Origin: an uncultured Chitinophagaceae bacterium
Lineage (GTDB): Bacteria; Bacteroidota; Bacteroidia; Chitinophagales; Chitinophagaceae
DNA: 38,453 bases
Assembly: GCA_937858715.1 (NCBI GenBank)
Contig: CALLZY010000008.1
Coordinates: forward strand, 1 to 38,453
Direction: 5' to 3'
In this document: positions 7,510-17,426 of the stretch, in pieces
How the letters are laid out: every line of letters starts with the position of its first letter
How positions within the stretch are numbered: the first letter of the stretch is position 1
The notes under the pieces: generated by a model
What the model was told of the DNA's origin: nothing
Databases searched by the model: none
The model's input: only the letters and a program-made list of their open reading frames with translations
Made by a program: the position numbers and the translations under genes

Positions 7510-9576
7510 TTATTTCCCCCCGTCAAAAAATTCCCCTGCCGGCCTTACTTCCGCTTTTTCAATCTTAATTGTAATAATATTTGACTGGTTAATTTTAAAA
7601 GGAATCATGAGGCCGTTTACATTCCGGTAATCTTCATACTGCGTTACAGCTTCAAAATACCCTCCACCTTTGCGGGCATCTTGTTTCGCAGTAAGAAGAA
7701 CCACCTTGTCAATCAAATGTGTTTTTTTATTGATGAAATACTTTTCAATATTTCCGTTTATCGTGAGTTTTAAAACATAACTGCTGTCGCTGCCTGAACT
7801 ACTCTCCTCTGCAAATTTGACAGCAGAATTATAGATTGATTTTCGCAAAAACAACTGAAGGCCAAACATCCTATCAATCCAGCTATTTTTAAAATTTGCA
7901 TTGGCAGGGTTGTTGGTAGAAACACTGTCTCCATTCATTATAGTTACCGTTTCTTTAAAAAATTCTTTGCCAACCATCATACGCATTTGCTCCGTTTCTT
8001 CCATCTTAAAAGCAAACTTTACTTTTTTAGGATAGCTGTACAGAATGTTGCCATTGGCAACCATCGTCATTACACTTTGCCGGAAATTTATATCAACGCC
8101 GTTTTTCAATAGTACCTCGGCGCCTATTGCTTTAAAATGTTTTTCCAGTATAGAGGCTGTGTTTTTTGCATATAGTTCTTCATCTATCACCGCCATCATT
8201 TCCTTTTTATTCTGCGGCTTCATCATATTGTCGGAAATAATGTTACCCTCGGCATCAATCAACATGTAACGGGGTATGGATTCTATTGCATAGTTTTTAG
8301 GGAATGCATTTTTAAAATCTCCTTCGGCGTGTAATACATATCCATGTAAATCTTCTTCTTTTACAGCTTTCAGCCAAGCTGGCTTTGATTTATCTAGTGA
8401 TACACTCATAAATATCAAATCCTTACCGGCATAATGCTTTTCCAGTTCTTTCTGGTAAGGAATTTGGGCCTTGCAGGGTGCGCACCAGGATGCCCAGAAA
8501 TCAATAAACAGCATTTTACCTTTAAAATCATCCAGGCGGTATTCCTTTCCGGTGGAATCATGTAACAGAAAGTTGAATGCTTTTTTTCTTGCTGTGCTTA
8601 AATCGGGGGCTTTATTGGCCTTTAACAAATCAATTTTTTCCTGGTATAAATCCTTTACAAATTGTTCCGAGTTATTGTATAAGTAATTTACATAGTCTTC
8701 ATTTTTTAATCCATTTACAGGTAGTTCAACTTTTAGTTTATCTGAAAAAAGATAACTCCTCGTTTTAAAATCGGGAATATATTTTGAAATAGCCTCGGCA
8801 GCGATAAACTGGCTAAAATGTTTTTGTTTGATGGCATCATAGGTGATGCCGTATTTTTCTAAAGTTTTGGCAGCATAGGCATTGGTAAGGTCGGTTAAAT
8901 AGTCTTTATAATACGGAATGGTAAGCGCTGTAACACCGGATGCTGTAGTTTTAATTTCCTGCAATGAAGCTTCAATAGTTGCTAAAGACATGGTGTCAAT
9001 CTCCGTATATTTTCTAAAGCTTTTCATAAACAGCAACACATCCCGTTTGAAATTTGGCACTGTTGCAACAAATGCTTTTTGTTTTACCAGTTCAGCATTC
9101 AGTTTCGATTCTGCATAGGCCAGCGGAGCTTTGTTTACAAACAACAATTGCTGCCACTCTCTTGCCTTTATGTTAATTCCTTTTTCTTCCAGGGCTTTGA
9201 AATAAACCGAAAAAATATCCTGCAATTTTTCCGTTTTATTGTTAGTAATAACAGTGATGCTCTCGTTCATGGATGGCTTATCAATAGCAATAGTGATTTT
9301 TTCATTTGGCACAAGAAAATAAGCCTGGGGTTTGGGGTTCCCTGAGTTGATTTCTACGAATTGTCCCTGTTTAATCAGTATTTCGCCTGTAAAGGTTTTG
9401 TCTTCCTTTTTTAGAATAAGCCGCTGCAGACTGCCATCACAAAAAAACTGTACTTCTTTCAGCATCTTGGCAATTTCACCCGTTGCTTTTCCTGAAACAG
9501 AAATTTTTTGAGCAACAACTGACATGGAACAAAGCAAAAACAAACCGGCAAAAAAAATCTTCGTCATTGTTTTCAT
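7510..9576 (-). CDS. Secreted TlpA-like thioredoxin protein fused to a LolA-like domain
   Basis: From ATG 9576 the 688-aa product starts with a clean signal peptide (MKTMTKIFFAGLFLLCSMSV, ending VVAQ). The longer frame to 9642 only adds 22 unlikely residues. Residues about 25-110 resemble the DUF4369-type beta domain common in front of Bacteroidota TlpA proteins. A helical region follows, then a thioredoxin fold at about 335-475 with the active site WCAPC (Cys365, Cys368) and the cis-Pro region SIPRYMLID. The C-terminal third (about 490-685) is beta-rich (NILYSYPKKVKFAFKMEE, GLMIPFKI) and resembles LolA-like outer-membrane lipoprotein-sorting folds. TlpA domains act as thiol-disulfide reductases in the periplasm. 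It follows SusD by 88 nt in a SusCD operon, suggesting it acts on the imported substrate or on the uptake proteins. The fusion partner assignment is weaker than the thioredoxin call. Confidence 0.87.
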   Translation of the reverse strand: MKTMTKIFFAGLFLLCSMSVVAQKISVSGKATGEIAKMLKEVQFFCDGSLQRLILKKEDKTFTGEILIKQGQFVEINSGNPKPQAYFLVPNEKITIAIDKPSMNESITVITNNKTEKLQDIFSVYFKALEEKGINIKAREWQQLLFVNKAPLAYAESKLNAELVKQKAFVATVPNFKRDVLLFMKSFRKYTEIDTMSLATIEASLQEIKTTASGVTALTIPYYKDYLTDLTNAYAAKTLEKYGITYDAIKQKHFSQFIAAEAISKYIPDFKTRSYLFSDKLKVELPVNGLKNEDYVNYLYNNSEQFVKDLYQEKIDLLKANKAPDLSTARKKAFNFLLHDSTGKEYRLDDFKGKMLFIDFWASWCAPCKAQIPYQKELEKHYAGKDLIFMSVSLDKSKPAWLKAVKEEDLHGYVLHAEGDFKNAFPKNYAIESIPRYMLIDAEGNIISDNMMKPQNKKEMMAVIDEELYAKNTASILEKHFKAIGAEVLLKNGVDINFRQSVMTMVANGNILYSYPKKVKFAFKMEETEQMRMMVGKEFFKETVTIMNGDSVSTNNPANANFKNSWIDRMFGLQLFLRKSIYNSAVKFAEESSSGSDSSYVLKLTINGNIEKYFINKKTHLIDKVVLLTAKQDARKGGGYFEAVTQYEDYRNVNGLMIPFKINQSNIITIKIEKAEVRPAGEFFDGGK

Positions 9577-9664
9577 TACAAAATATTGTAGAGTGGAGTA
9601 TAAATCAGGCAAATAAACTTTGCATTCAATATGCATGTTCATCTGCCTGATTGGCTAAATGATT

Positions 9665-11092
9665 TTAATATCCCGGGTTTTGCTGTATCCGGGGGTTGGC
9701 AATTAACTCAGCAACTACGATAGGCAGCAGCTTCATGTATGGCTGATGATTACCAGCCTTCCACGGTAAGGCACTTAATGTTGCATCCAATTTGCCTGTC
9801 CGCTTCAAATCAAGCCACCTGAACCCCTCATAAAACAATTCACAGACCCTTTCTTTTTCAATGGCTGTTAACATATCTGTTTGTGTTGCAGCCATGGTGT
9901 TTGGTAAACCAGCACGGGTTCGGATCATATTAAGGTCAGAGGCTGCTGAATTCGCACCAGTTATATTTCCCTGCTGAGCCCTTGCCTCTGCACGGATGAG
10001 GTACAGTTCTGCCAGCCGCTGATAAATCAAATCCTGCGGATTGGCAGCAATGGTAGTTGCAGAGGTCGAAGAATTGTATAAATATTTATTTGCAAATCTT
10101 TTACCAAATAAGTCCGACACCCAGTTGTTATTAACATTCCTTTGGTCACCGGCTTCAAAATTGGCAAGAAGCTGTGGTGTCATATGGCAATACGTTGTAA
10201 GAGTTAAGGCTGATGTTGATGGCAGAATAATCCAACCTGACATAGCACGGTTATCATAAAGCAGACCGGTACTGGTAGGCCCTTGAGAGTAAATAGCTTC
10301 TCGGGATCCACGTTTGAACACATTATTCACACCGGTTACCAGTAAATATTGTCCACTTCCGATAACAGCCGATGCTGCACTGTCTGCCCTTACATAATTT
10401 CCCAAATAAAGATGCACTCTGGCCAAAAGGGCCAAAGCCTGGTAGCGGTTATGTATGGTTTTTGAGTTTGAAGTGTTAACTGTGACTGGCAGATTGTTTA
10501 CTGCCTCGTAAAGATCATTTAACACCTGGGCATACACTTCTGCAACCGGAGTTCTGCCATTGGCGATGTTGTAATCTGTATTAGTCGTCAGAGTTAATGG
10601 CACATCGCCCCAGTAATTGGCCAGAAAAAAATGTGAGGCTGCCCGTACATATTGTGCTGCTCCAATAAAGGCTTTTCTTTTTGCTTCAGAAAGCACCCCA
10701 GTAGATACAGAAGGTAATCTTTCGATTAATTCATTAGCCCTGTAAATACCAGGATAATACCAACTCCAGGGAAGCAGTTGCTGGTTGCCTTCCTGCAGGT
10801 TACCCGCAATAATGTTTCCTATTTCTGAACCAGGCACCGGGTCTACCCGGCCCTCATCAGAAATCCAGTAACTTGTTCTGAGAGTATTGGCCTGCAACAG
10901 ACCGGAAGCAAAGATGTTATACATACCATCAACAGCGGCAACAATAGTAGTGCTGTCTTTATAAACTGTTTCAGTAGCCAACTGATCAATAGGCAATGGA
11001 ATCTCCAGGTACTTTTTACAACCTGTTGAAAAACCTAGCAGCATAAATATTATGGCCGCAAGTTTAATTGGTTGGGTGATAACTTTTTTCAT
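9665..11092 (-). CDS. SusD/RagB-family outer-membrane lipoprotein
   Basis: A 475-aa substrate-binding lipoprotein that caps the SusC channel. The lipobox LLGFSTGC puts the lipidated Cys at residue 25, followed by KKYLEIPLPID, a typical SusD start. Helical TPR-like segments carry the family pattern (YQALALLARVHLYLGNY near 220, LIYQRLAELYLIRAEAR near 360), and the C-terminus has the conserved EKERVCELFYEGFRWLDLKR block and ends IQQNPGY. It lies 27 nt downstream of susC in the same operon. SusD partners bind glycans in many loci but peptides in RagB; the absence of glycoside hydrolases here leaves the ligand open. Confidence 0.95.
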   Translation of the reverse strand: MKKVITQPIKLAAIIFMLLGFSTGCKKYLEIPLPIDQLATETVYKDSTTIVAAVDGMYNIFASGLLQANTLRTSYWISDEGRVDPVPGSEIGNIIAGNLQEGNQQLLPWSWYYPGIYRANELIERLPSVSTGVLSEAKRKAFIGAAQYVRAASHFFLANYWGDVPLTLTTNTDYNIANGRTPVAEVYAQVLNDLYEAVNNLPVTVNTSNSKTIHNRYQALALLARVHLYLGNYVRADSAASAVIGSGQYLLVTGVNNVFKRGSREAIYSQGPTSTGLLYDNRAMSGWIILPSTSALTLTTYCHMTPQLLANFEAGDQRNVNNNWVSDLFGKRFANKYLYNSSTSATTIAANPQDLIYQRLAELYLIRAEARAQQGNITGANSAASDLNMIRTRAGLPNTMAATQTDMLTAIEKERVCELFYEGFRWLDLKRTGKLDATLSALPWKAGNHQPYMKLLPIVVAELIANPRIQQNPGY

Positions 11093-11119
11093 ATCTATAA
11101 TGATTTGGTAAATGTATTT

Positions 11120-14100
11120 TTAGAACGTTAACTGAATCCCGGCTGTCCAGGTTCTTAATATCTGGCCGCTGCGTATCTGTACCAATTCCGGATCTTTATA
11201 CAATTTTTCACTTGTCAAGGTGAGCAAGTTTTGTCCTCTCACATACACCATGGCTCTGCTAAGTTTAGCTTTAGAAACCCATTCAGTTGGAAACGTGTAG
11301 GAAAGTGAAAGATTTTTTAAACGGGCATAAAACACATCAATCAGTGTAGCAGAAGACAGCGGGAATATGCTGCTAAGCAACGTTGTTGTGGTATTTGCTG
11401 TTCCTGAAAATAACCGTGGATATTTGGTTTTATCTCCCGGATTTTTCCAGTAATTGCCATACCAGTCTGCCACCGGCGGATTGCTCAACTGACCGGGATA
11501 GTTGGCATTGAAGAGCCAGTTGGTAGCTAACTGTTGAGAAAACTGAAAGAAAACATCCAGTTCAAAGCCTTTAAATGAAACCTTATTACCAAAGCCACCA
11601 AACAAACGGGGCATTGCAGAACCAATATAGGTGCGGTCATTGTTATTAATGATACCGTTTCCGTCTAAATCCTGAAATATGGGCAAACCTGTTGTATCAT
11701 TAACACCTAAATATACCTGCGACCATTCTGCGTTTAATGGAATACGAGGACTATTGATAGGTAATCCAATTTTTAACCTGTTTGCAAAACTTGAATTGGC
11801 CAGATCAGGAAATTCAAGTAATTGGTTTTTCAGTGTACTGATATTAAAACTGGTATTCCATTGCCATTTGCTTCCCGGATTTAGGTTTTTTGTATTTAAC
11901 TCAAACTCCCAGCCTTTATTTTCGACTACTGCACCGGTATTAGTAATATAACTTGTAAAACCTGTCTGAGCCGGCACAGGCGTACTCAGCAGCAGATCGG
12001 TGGTGCGGGAGCGATACCAGTTTGCACTGAACAGGATGCGGTCGTTTAAGAAACCAAGGTCAAATGCCATATCAAGTTTGCGGCTGGTTTCCCAACCAAC
12101 TGATGAGTCACTAAGGAAGCTGGCAGCAAGACCAGAACGCCCATCATAAAAAGCAGAAGTATATAGACTTGTCCAGCGGTAATCTGCTATATTATCGTTA
12201 CCGGCAGTACCATAGCTGCCTCTTATTTTGCCATAAGTAAGACCGGGTATTTTGTTTTTAAGCCATTTCTCATTGGTAAATATCCATCCCAAACCTACGG
12301 CGCCAAAGTCGGCCCACTGGTTCTTAGGTCCAAAGCGGGAAGAACCATCACGGCGATAAGTTAAGTTAACTAAGTATTTACTATCCCAGTTATAATTAGC
12401 ACGGCCAAATACTGAATTGAAGCGATAATAGGTGGAGCCATTTTGATAGGGAGAAACACTGCTTGCAGCTGCCCAACTGCCCAGTAGCATATCGGTGCTA
12501 TAACCAGTAAAAGTCAAACGGTAGCTGGTTGTTTTCCGGTCAAAAAAAGTGCTTCCAGCCAGCAATTCAAGTTTCCCTTTTGCAATTTTACCTGAATAGG
12601 TTAGCTGTGGTTCAATATTTAAAGATTGAAACGTACTTGAGGCTTCGGCGCTTTGAGGCACAGTAGAACCGGGATTTAACGGATTAATAGAAGTGGATGG
12701 AATAATACTTTTAGAAGTATTGTCCTGCTTATTAAATCCAAATTGTGTTTTAAAGGAAAGACCTTTAAATAATTGGTAAGAAAAATCAAGGCTAGAAACC
12801 AGACTATTCGATACGTTCCTTGTTTCTGCCTCTTCTGCGGCAAATGGATTGGTGAGCAAACTGGCCTGGCTGATGGTTGCCGCTGGCCAGTAGGAAGTAC
12901 CGTTTGCATTGTACATTGGCATATTAGGAGGTAGCGCAGAAATAACTCCCGGTGCACCACCACCCCTGGAAGGATTTAGTTTGTTAAAAACGTAATTGGC
13001 ATTGAGGTTCACTTGGAATTTATTGTTTTGAGAAGTATGGTTTATGCCAAGACTGGAAGATATCCGTTCCTGGTAGGGAGCCCCCGCAGTAATATCCCGC
13101 TGTCTGAGATATCCGGCACTGGTATAAAAATTGAGTCTTTTTTCCCCGCCAGACAAATTAACCTGGGCATTGATGGCCGGAGCTGCATTGCCAAATTCAA
13201 AATCCTGCCAGTCGGCAGTGGCTTTTGTTGAATCCCAAACCATCAGGTCGGGTGCATTATTTGCGTTGGGAACAATAGGATTGATTGCCACTCCGGTGGT
13301 TGGGTTATGGTTACCCATTGCAAATGCATCCTTGCGCATTTGTAAATATGCGGGCAATGGAAGGCGATCAGGCATATATGTGGCACTGTTGGACCATGTG
13401 CTTACATCAATATTAAACCGGGTTGCACCTAATTTAGCTTTCTTAGTGGTAATGAGTATTACCCCGTTGGCACCCCTTGAGCCATAAATGGCGGTAGCGT
13501 CTGCATCTTTCAGTACTTCTATGCTTTCTATATCGGCGGCATTAATAGTATTCATAGTGGTGCTTCCAAATGGCATGTATCCCCCTATGGATGTTCCCAG
13601 CCCCCGATTGGGGTCGGGCATGATAGCTCCATCTACAATAACCAACGGCTGGCTGCCAGACTCTATAGTATTCACACCCCTTATCTGAATTTCCATACCT
13701 CCACCTATTGCACCCGATGTTTGATTAATAGAAACTCCGGCAACCCTGCCTTGCATGGCTTGTATAGGATTAGCAACGGGCTGCTTTCCAATATCATCTG
13801 ATTTGATAGTGCTGACCGAACCTGTTTTATATCTCCTGGTGGTTTTGCCATAACCAATAACCTGTATTTCATCAAGGGGAGAAACTTTGGTGACCAGAGT
13901 AATTACAAATGAGGTTTTTCCACTAAGGGCTATTTCCTGTGTTTCAAAGCCTACACCAGTAATTACCAATATTGCATTCTGGTTTTGTATCTCTAACGTA
14001 AACATTCCACTTTCGTTAGTAACTGTCCCCTTGTCTGTACTCTTTATAATAATAGAAATACCCCGCAAAAGCTCTCCTTTGTCACTACGAATTATTCCTT

Positions 14101-14518
14101 TTACAATAATCGGTGGCGGAGGCACTTCTATAACAACTGTTTCCTCCTGTTGTGTTTGAGGTTTTGCACTCACCACAATAGTTTTGTTAATTACTTCATA
14201 CTTTAATGGCAGGTTTTTGAAACAGATATCAAGCGCCTCATTAAGCGGAGCATTAACAATGGCAACAGACACTTTACCGGCTTTATCCAAAAGTGCATCC
14301 TCATAAAAGAACTGGTAACCTGTCTGACGATGGATTTGTTTGAAAATTTTTTGCAGCGATGCTTCTTTTTCCGACAAATTCACCTTTTGGGCATTGCCAG
14401 ATGCACTTACCTGCATACAAATCCCAAGAATAAATACACTTAGCAGCTTCATAATCAAAAGCAGTTTGATGGTTGTCCTCCGCCTGTATCCGGATGGACA
14501 TAAAGGGGTTAAATCCAT
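11120..14518 (-). CDS. SusC/RagA-family TonB-dependent receptor with STN domain
   Basis: A 1,132-aa outer-membrane transporter, starting at ATG 14518 (the frame stays open to 14545, but MDLTPLCPSGYRRRT fits the family's N-terminus better). A signal peptide ends at SASGNAQ, then come an STN (secretin/TonB N-terminal) domain at about 48-118, a CarboxypepD_reg-like domain at about 135-210, the TonB plug from about 215 with DEIQVIGYGKT and the SusC signature IESIEVLKDADATAIYG, and a C-terminal beta barrel. The STN domain is the part that signals to a FecR anti-sigma factor, and a FecR gene lies directly upstream. Together with SusD it forms a lid-operated import complex driven by TonB. The substrate cannot be read from the sequence. 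Confidence 0.96.
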   Translation of the reverse strand: MDLTPLCPSGYRRRTTIKLLLIMKLLSVFILGICMQVSASGNAQKVNLSEKEASLQKIFKQIHRQTGYQFFYEDALLDKAGKVSVAIVNAPLNEALDICFKNLPLKYEVINKTIVVSAKPQTQQEETVVIEVPPPPIIVKGIIRSDKGELLRGISIIIKSTDKGTVTNESGMFTLEIQNQNAILVITGVGFETQEIALSGKTSFVITLVTKVSPLDEIQVIGYGKTTRRYKTGSVSTIKSDDIGKQPVANPIQAMQGRVAGVSINQTSGAIGGGMEIQIRGVNTIESGSQPLVIVDGAIMPDPNRGLGTSIGGYMPFGSTTMNTINAADIESIEVLKDADATAIYGSRGANGVILITTKKAKLGATRFNIDVSTWSNSATYMPDRLPLPAYLQMRKDAFAMGNHNPTTGVAINPIVPNANNAPDLMVWDSTKATADWQDFEFGNAAPAINAQVNLSGGEKRLNFYTSAGYLRQRDITAGAPYQERISSSLGINHTSQNNKFQVNLNANYVFNKLNPSRGGGAPGVISALPPNMPMYNANGTSYWPAATISQASLLTNPFAAEEAETRNVSNSLVSSLDFSYQLFKGLSFKTQFGFNKQDNTSKSIIPSTSINPLNPGSTVPQSAEASSTFQSLNIEPQLTYSGKIAKGKLELLAGSTFFDRKTTSYRLTFTGYSTDMLLGSWAAASSVSPYQNGSTYYRFNSVFGRANYNWDSKYLVNLTYRRDGSSRFGPKNQWADFGAVGLGWIFTNEKWLKNKIPGLTYGKIRGSYGTAGNDNIADYRWTSLYTSAFYDGRSGLAASFLSDSSVGWETSRKLDMAFDLGFLNDRILFSANWYRSRTTDLLLSTPVPAQTGFTSYITNTGAVVENKGWEFELNTKNLNPGSKWQWNTSFNISTLKNQLLEFPDLANSSFANRLKIGLPINSPRIPLNAEWSQVYLGVNDTTGLPIFQDLDGNGIINNNDRTYIGSAMPRLFGGFGNKVSFKGFELDVFFQFSQQLATNWLFNANYPGQLSNPPVADWYGNYWKNPGDKTKYPRLFSGTANTTTTLLSSIFPLSSATLIDVFYARLKNLSLSYTFPTEWVSKAKLSRAMVYVRGQNLLTLTSEKLYKDPELVQIRSGQILRTWTAGIQLTF

Positions 14519-14609
14519 AACTTTGTTTTGGTTTGGGTTAAACAATGATTGTTTCGCCGGCCTTGTGCCGGATAAGTATTCTGTCTATAATTGGGCAACC
14601 CTTACTTCA

Positions 14610-14634
14610 CCGCCCTGACCCCACATCGGGGCGG
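14610..14634 (-). promoter_or_regulatory. GC-rich hairpin between fecR and susC
   Basis: In the 144-nt gap between the FecR and SusC genes, CCGCCC (14610-14615) can pair with GGGCGG (14629-14634). A second small stem, CCGGC/GCCGG, lies at 14557-14571. Neither is followed by a T-run in the direction of susC, so these are better seen as leader structures or mRNA-stability elements than terminators. Both are short and could be fortuitous. Confidence 0.3.
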
Positions 14635-14662
14635 CTTTGTTTTGGGCCACCATTGTACACTA

Positions 14663-15856
14663 TCAGTTGGAGGAAACCGTAACCTTTTTCCCTTCTATAT
14701 GAAATCTGACACCCGCTTTCTCCATTATTTTTAAAACCTCGGCCATACTGTTGCTTCTGCTTACAACTCCCGAAAAGGTCCTTTTGCCTGGTTGTCCATC
14801 AAAAACCACATCAACATTATACCAGCGGCTTACTTGCCTCATAATAGTGGCAATATCTGTCCGGTCGAAACTGAACCAGCCAGTCTTCCAGGCTATTACC
14901 TCCTCTGTATCCACATTATTAATTACCGAAACAGATGATCCCATTTGCGCCTGCTGCCCCGGCTTCAGTTGTACTGGGGTTGCACCCTTTGCTGTAACTT
15001 TTACACTGCCTTCAAGTAATGTGGTATTAATGGTGGCTTCATCAGCATAAGCATTAATATTGAAGTGTGTGCCAAGCACTTCCACTTCACCCCTGCCTGC
15101 AACCGCTACCTTAAAAGGTTGTTTTGCATTTTTGGCTACTTCAAAATATGCTTCACCTGTTATCTCTACCCGGCGTTCATTGCCTGTAAATACCACCGGA
15201 AAACGTAATGAGGAGGCGGCATTAAGCCATACCACTGAACCGTCAGACAGTACCAGTTGATACTGTCCTCCCCGCGGTGTGGTTATAGTGTTGTAAGTCG
15301 GTTCACCTGTTCCCGGCTCATTGCCTAAATAGGTAAGTTTGCCGTCCAACTTAATAACTTTTACAGCACCTTGGTCAGCAAGGTTTCCGTTTGCTGCACT
15401 GTCCAATACAATAACCGACCCATCGGCCAGTCGCAGCAATGCCCTGTCTCCGCCAGGTTGAATATTCGAAGCAAGATCCTCGCTAACCTTTTGCTTCCCA
15501 CCAGAAGAGCCGGGTAATAATTGATAAATAGTAATCAGGAGCACTGCGGCAAAAACGGCTGCGGCTGCCATCCACCATTTTCGGATTCCTTTTTTTATTG
15601 GCACCACGACTGCAGGTGCAGGTGTTGCAATTTTTTCAGATAATCTTTTCCAGGCCTCTTCGGCAGAAACAGATCCGGCAATTGTAAGTTCTTGTTTTAG
15701 TATTTGTTCGTTTGTAATATCGCTGAACAAAGCGGCATATTCAGGCTTGGTTGCCAGCCATTGATCCAGTTCCTGTTGCTCATCGGGTGTAATAGTTTGC
15801 CGCAGATATTTTACAATCAGATCGGCGTTTCGTATTGCTTGTTCAGGCACTTGCAT
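14663..15856 (-). CDS. FecR-family anti-sigma factor
   Basis: A 397-aa inner-membrane regulator. The cytoplasmic N-terminus (residues 1-85, TPDEQQELDQWLATKPEY) has the small helical anti-sigma pattern, a single membrane helix lies at about 94-114 (WWMAAAAVFAAVLLITIY), and the periplasmic part holds a FecR domain (about 185-285: ITTPRGGQYQLVLSDGSVVW, then EVLGTHFNINAYADE and LLEGSVKV) followed by a DUF4974-type domain to the C-terminus (TIMRQVSRWYNVDVVFDG). In this system class FecR holds the ECF sigma factor until the STN domain of a loaded SusC contacts the periplasmic portion. Both partners are present in the same gene row, with the thioredoxin gene inserted between sigma and fecR. Confidence 0.95.
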   Translation of the reverse strand: MQVPEQAIRNADLIVKYLRQTITPDEQQELDQWLATKPEYAALFSDITNEQILKQELTIAGSVSAEEAWKRLSEKIATPAPAVVVPIKKGIRKWWMAAAAVFAAVLLITIYQLLPGSSGGKQKVSEDLASNIQPGGDRALLRLADGSVIVLDSAANGNLADQGAVKVIKLDGKLTYLGNEPGTGEPTYNTITTPRGGQYQLVLSDGSVVWLNAASSLRFPVVFTGNERRVEITGEAYFEVAKNAKQPFKVAVAGRGEVEVLGTHFNINAYADEATINTTLLEGSVKVTAKGATPVQLKPGQQAQMGSSVSVINNVDTEEVIAWKTGWFSFDRTDIATIMRQVSRWYNVDVVFDGQPGKRTFSGVVSRSNSMAEVLKIMEKAGVRFHIEGKKVTVSSN

Positions 15857-15910
15857 AAATTATTTGTAATTTCTTTCTTTATTAAAAATACTCTTGCAGT
15901 TTTTCAGTTT

Positions 15911-17314
15911 CTACGCACCCCAAGTAGGTTTACCTTCCTTCATTTTCTGCAATGTATCTTCCAGTCTCCTTTGAATTTTGTCGTTGGTAAGGTTTTGGCG
16001 TTTCAGCATTTCCATAAAATTATCAATTGCCTTTTGCTGCATTTGCAGCGCTTCCTTTTTCTTACCCAGTTTATAGAGCAGCCCGGCTTTTGTTTCATCA
16101 ATAGTAAAATTGTCGCTGGATGCGGCGGCTGTATTCATCCACTGCAGGGCTTTATTCAGCCAAACTTTATCATTAATAATACCAAAGACCGATTTGGCGG
16201 CTTCCCTCACTTTGTAAGCATAACTGGTGGAGTTTTGGCCGGCCCTTGCCTTTCTGGCTGATGCAATATTTTCCGGCTTAAGTGAAGCCAGTTTTCCGGC
16301 AGCAAGGTCGCTGTCAAATTTTGAAACTGCAGCAGAATCAATTGCACGAAGTTTATTTTTATCAAATCCCACAAGCTGTCTGCCATAGCTGTTTAGCACT
16401 GCAATTAAAGCCTTGGGATTCTTGGTTTGCGTATAGTACTTCATCTTCACTTCTCCTGCCCGCCATTCGGTTGGCCACTCATCTGCGGGTAATTGAAGTA
16501 GTGTTTTGGCGATTTTATTCAGCAATTTCTCATCATTATTAGCTATCGCTCTGTCCACATCATTTTTTGCCGTTGTAACAAGATACTCGTTCAGCAATAC
16601 TTTCATTTTTGCTTTTTCAAAAATGCTTTGTTTTACAGCGTCAGTATTGGCAGCCAAAAAAGAATAAAATGGGCCGTCCGTGTTGAGTGTCATAAACGAA
16701 CCCAGTTCGGGCAGCAAATCTGATTGCAGCATCGCTTCTTTACCCATTACAGCAAAATACTGATCGAAGATATCTGCACTGTTCAGGCGTAATTTTTTTC
16801 TCTTAAACAGGTACTTCCGCAGGAAAGCCGTATCACTTTTTTGCATTTCATACTCGTCCTCCCAGGCAGCCAGCGGCTTCGGATCTTTGTACTCAGACAA
16901 GGCAATTGATGCTTCAGCCAAAAACTTTTCGGCGGGCATAGAACCAAGGCTGCGGTACACCAAAATTTCATCTCCTGAGACAAAAAGATAAGTTGGGTAA
17001 GAGGCAACCTTGAATTTTTTTGCAATTTCAACACCCTCGCCCTTTTCTGCATCTATCTTGTAATTGATAAACGATGTATTGAATTTGTCGCCAACTTCTT
17101 TCAAAGGGAAAACATCTTTTGCCATTTTTTTACAGGGGCCGCACCAACTTGTGTATACATCTATGAAGATGGGCCTTTTCGTTTCTTTTGCCCTAGACAG
17201 TACTTCTGACCAGGTTCCATGTTCAAACTGAATCCCATCCTGCGCAGCAGACATGCTGTCACCTGTCATCCAAAAAACAACAATTACAATATTGTAGATA
17301 ATAAAACGCTTCAC
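15911..17314 (-). CDS. Secreted thioredoxin-family protein
   Basis: Starting at GTG 17314 the 467-aa product has a plausible signal peptide (VKRFIIYNIVIVVFWMTGDS) that ends near MSAAQ. The frame extends upstream to 17503, but that part overlaps the sigma factor gene and looks random. A thioredoxin fold occupies about residues 33-140, with the active site WCGPC (Cys58, Cys61) and the cis-Pro motif VASYPTYLFV. The remaining about 320 residues are helical with TPR-like character near the end (LYKLGKKKEALQMQQKAID). Related Bacteroidota proteins are described as thioredoxin-fold DUF255-like or thiol-disulfide proteins; the exact substrate is unknown. Its position between the ECF sigma gene (112 nt upstream) and fecR (54 nt downstream) is unusual and links it to the SusCD locus. 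Confidence 0.85.
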   Translation of the reverse strand: MKRFIIYNIVIVVFWMTGDSMSAAQDGIQFEHGTWSEVLSRAKETKRPIFIDVYTSWCGPCKKMAKDVFPLKEVGDKFNTSFINYKIDAEKGEGVEIAKKFKVASYPTYLFVSGDEILVYRSLGSMPAEKFLAEASIALSEYKDPKPLAAWEDEYEMQKSDTAFLRKYLFKRKKLRLNSADIFDQYFAVMGKEAMLQSDLLPELGSFMTLNTDGPFYSFLAANTDAVKQSIFEKAKMKVLLNEYLVTTAKNDVDRAIANNDEKLLNKIAKTLLQLPADEWPTEWRAGEVKMKYYTQTKNPKALIAVLNSYGRQLVGFDKNKLRAIDSAAVSKFDSDLAAGKLASLKPENIASARKARAGQNSTSYAYKVREAAKSVFGIINDKVWLNKALQWMNTAAASSDNFTIDETKAGLLYKLGKKKEALQMQQKAIDNFMEMLKRQNLTNDKIQRRLEDTLQKMKEGKPTWGA

Positions 17315-17426
17315 CCTGGTAATTTTTTGTATTCGCAGATAAAAAAACCATTTCTGGTATAATCTAAAAGCTAATACACCCGAGTTATGAAAATGGGTGA
17401 AAAGAAATTTAATTTTTTTTGGACTT

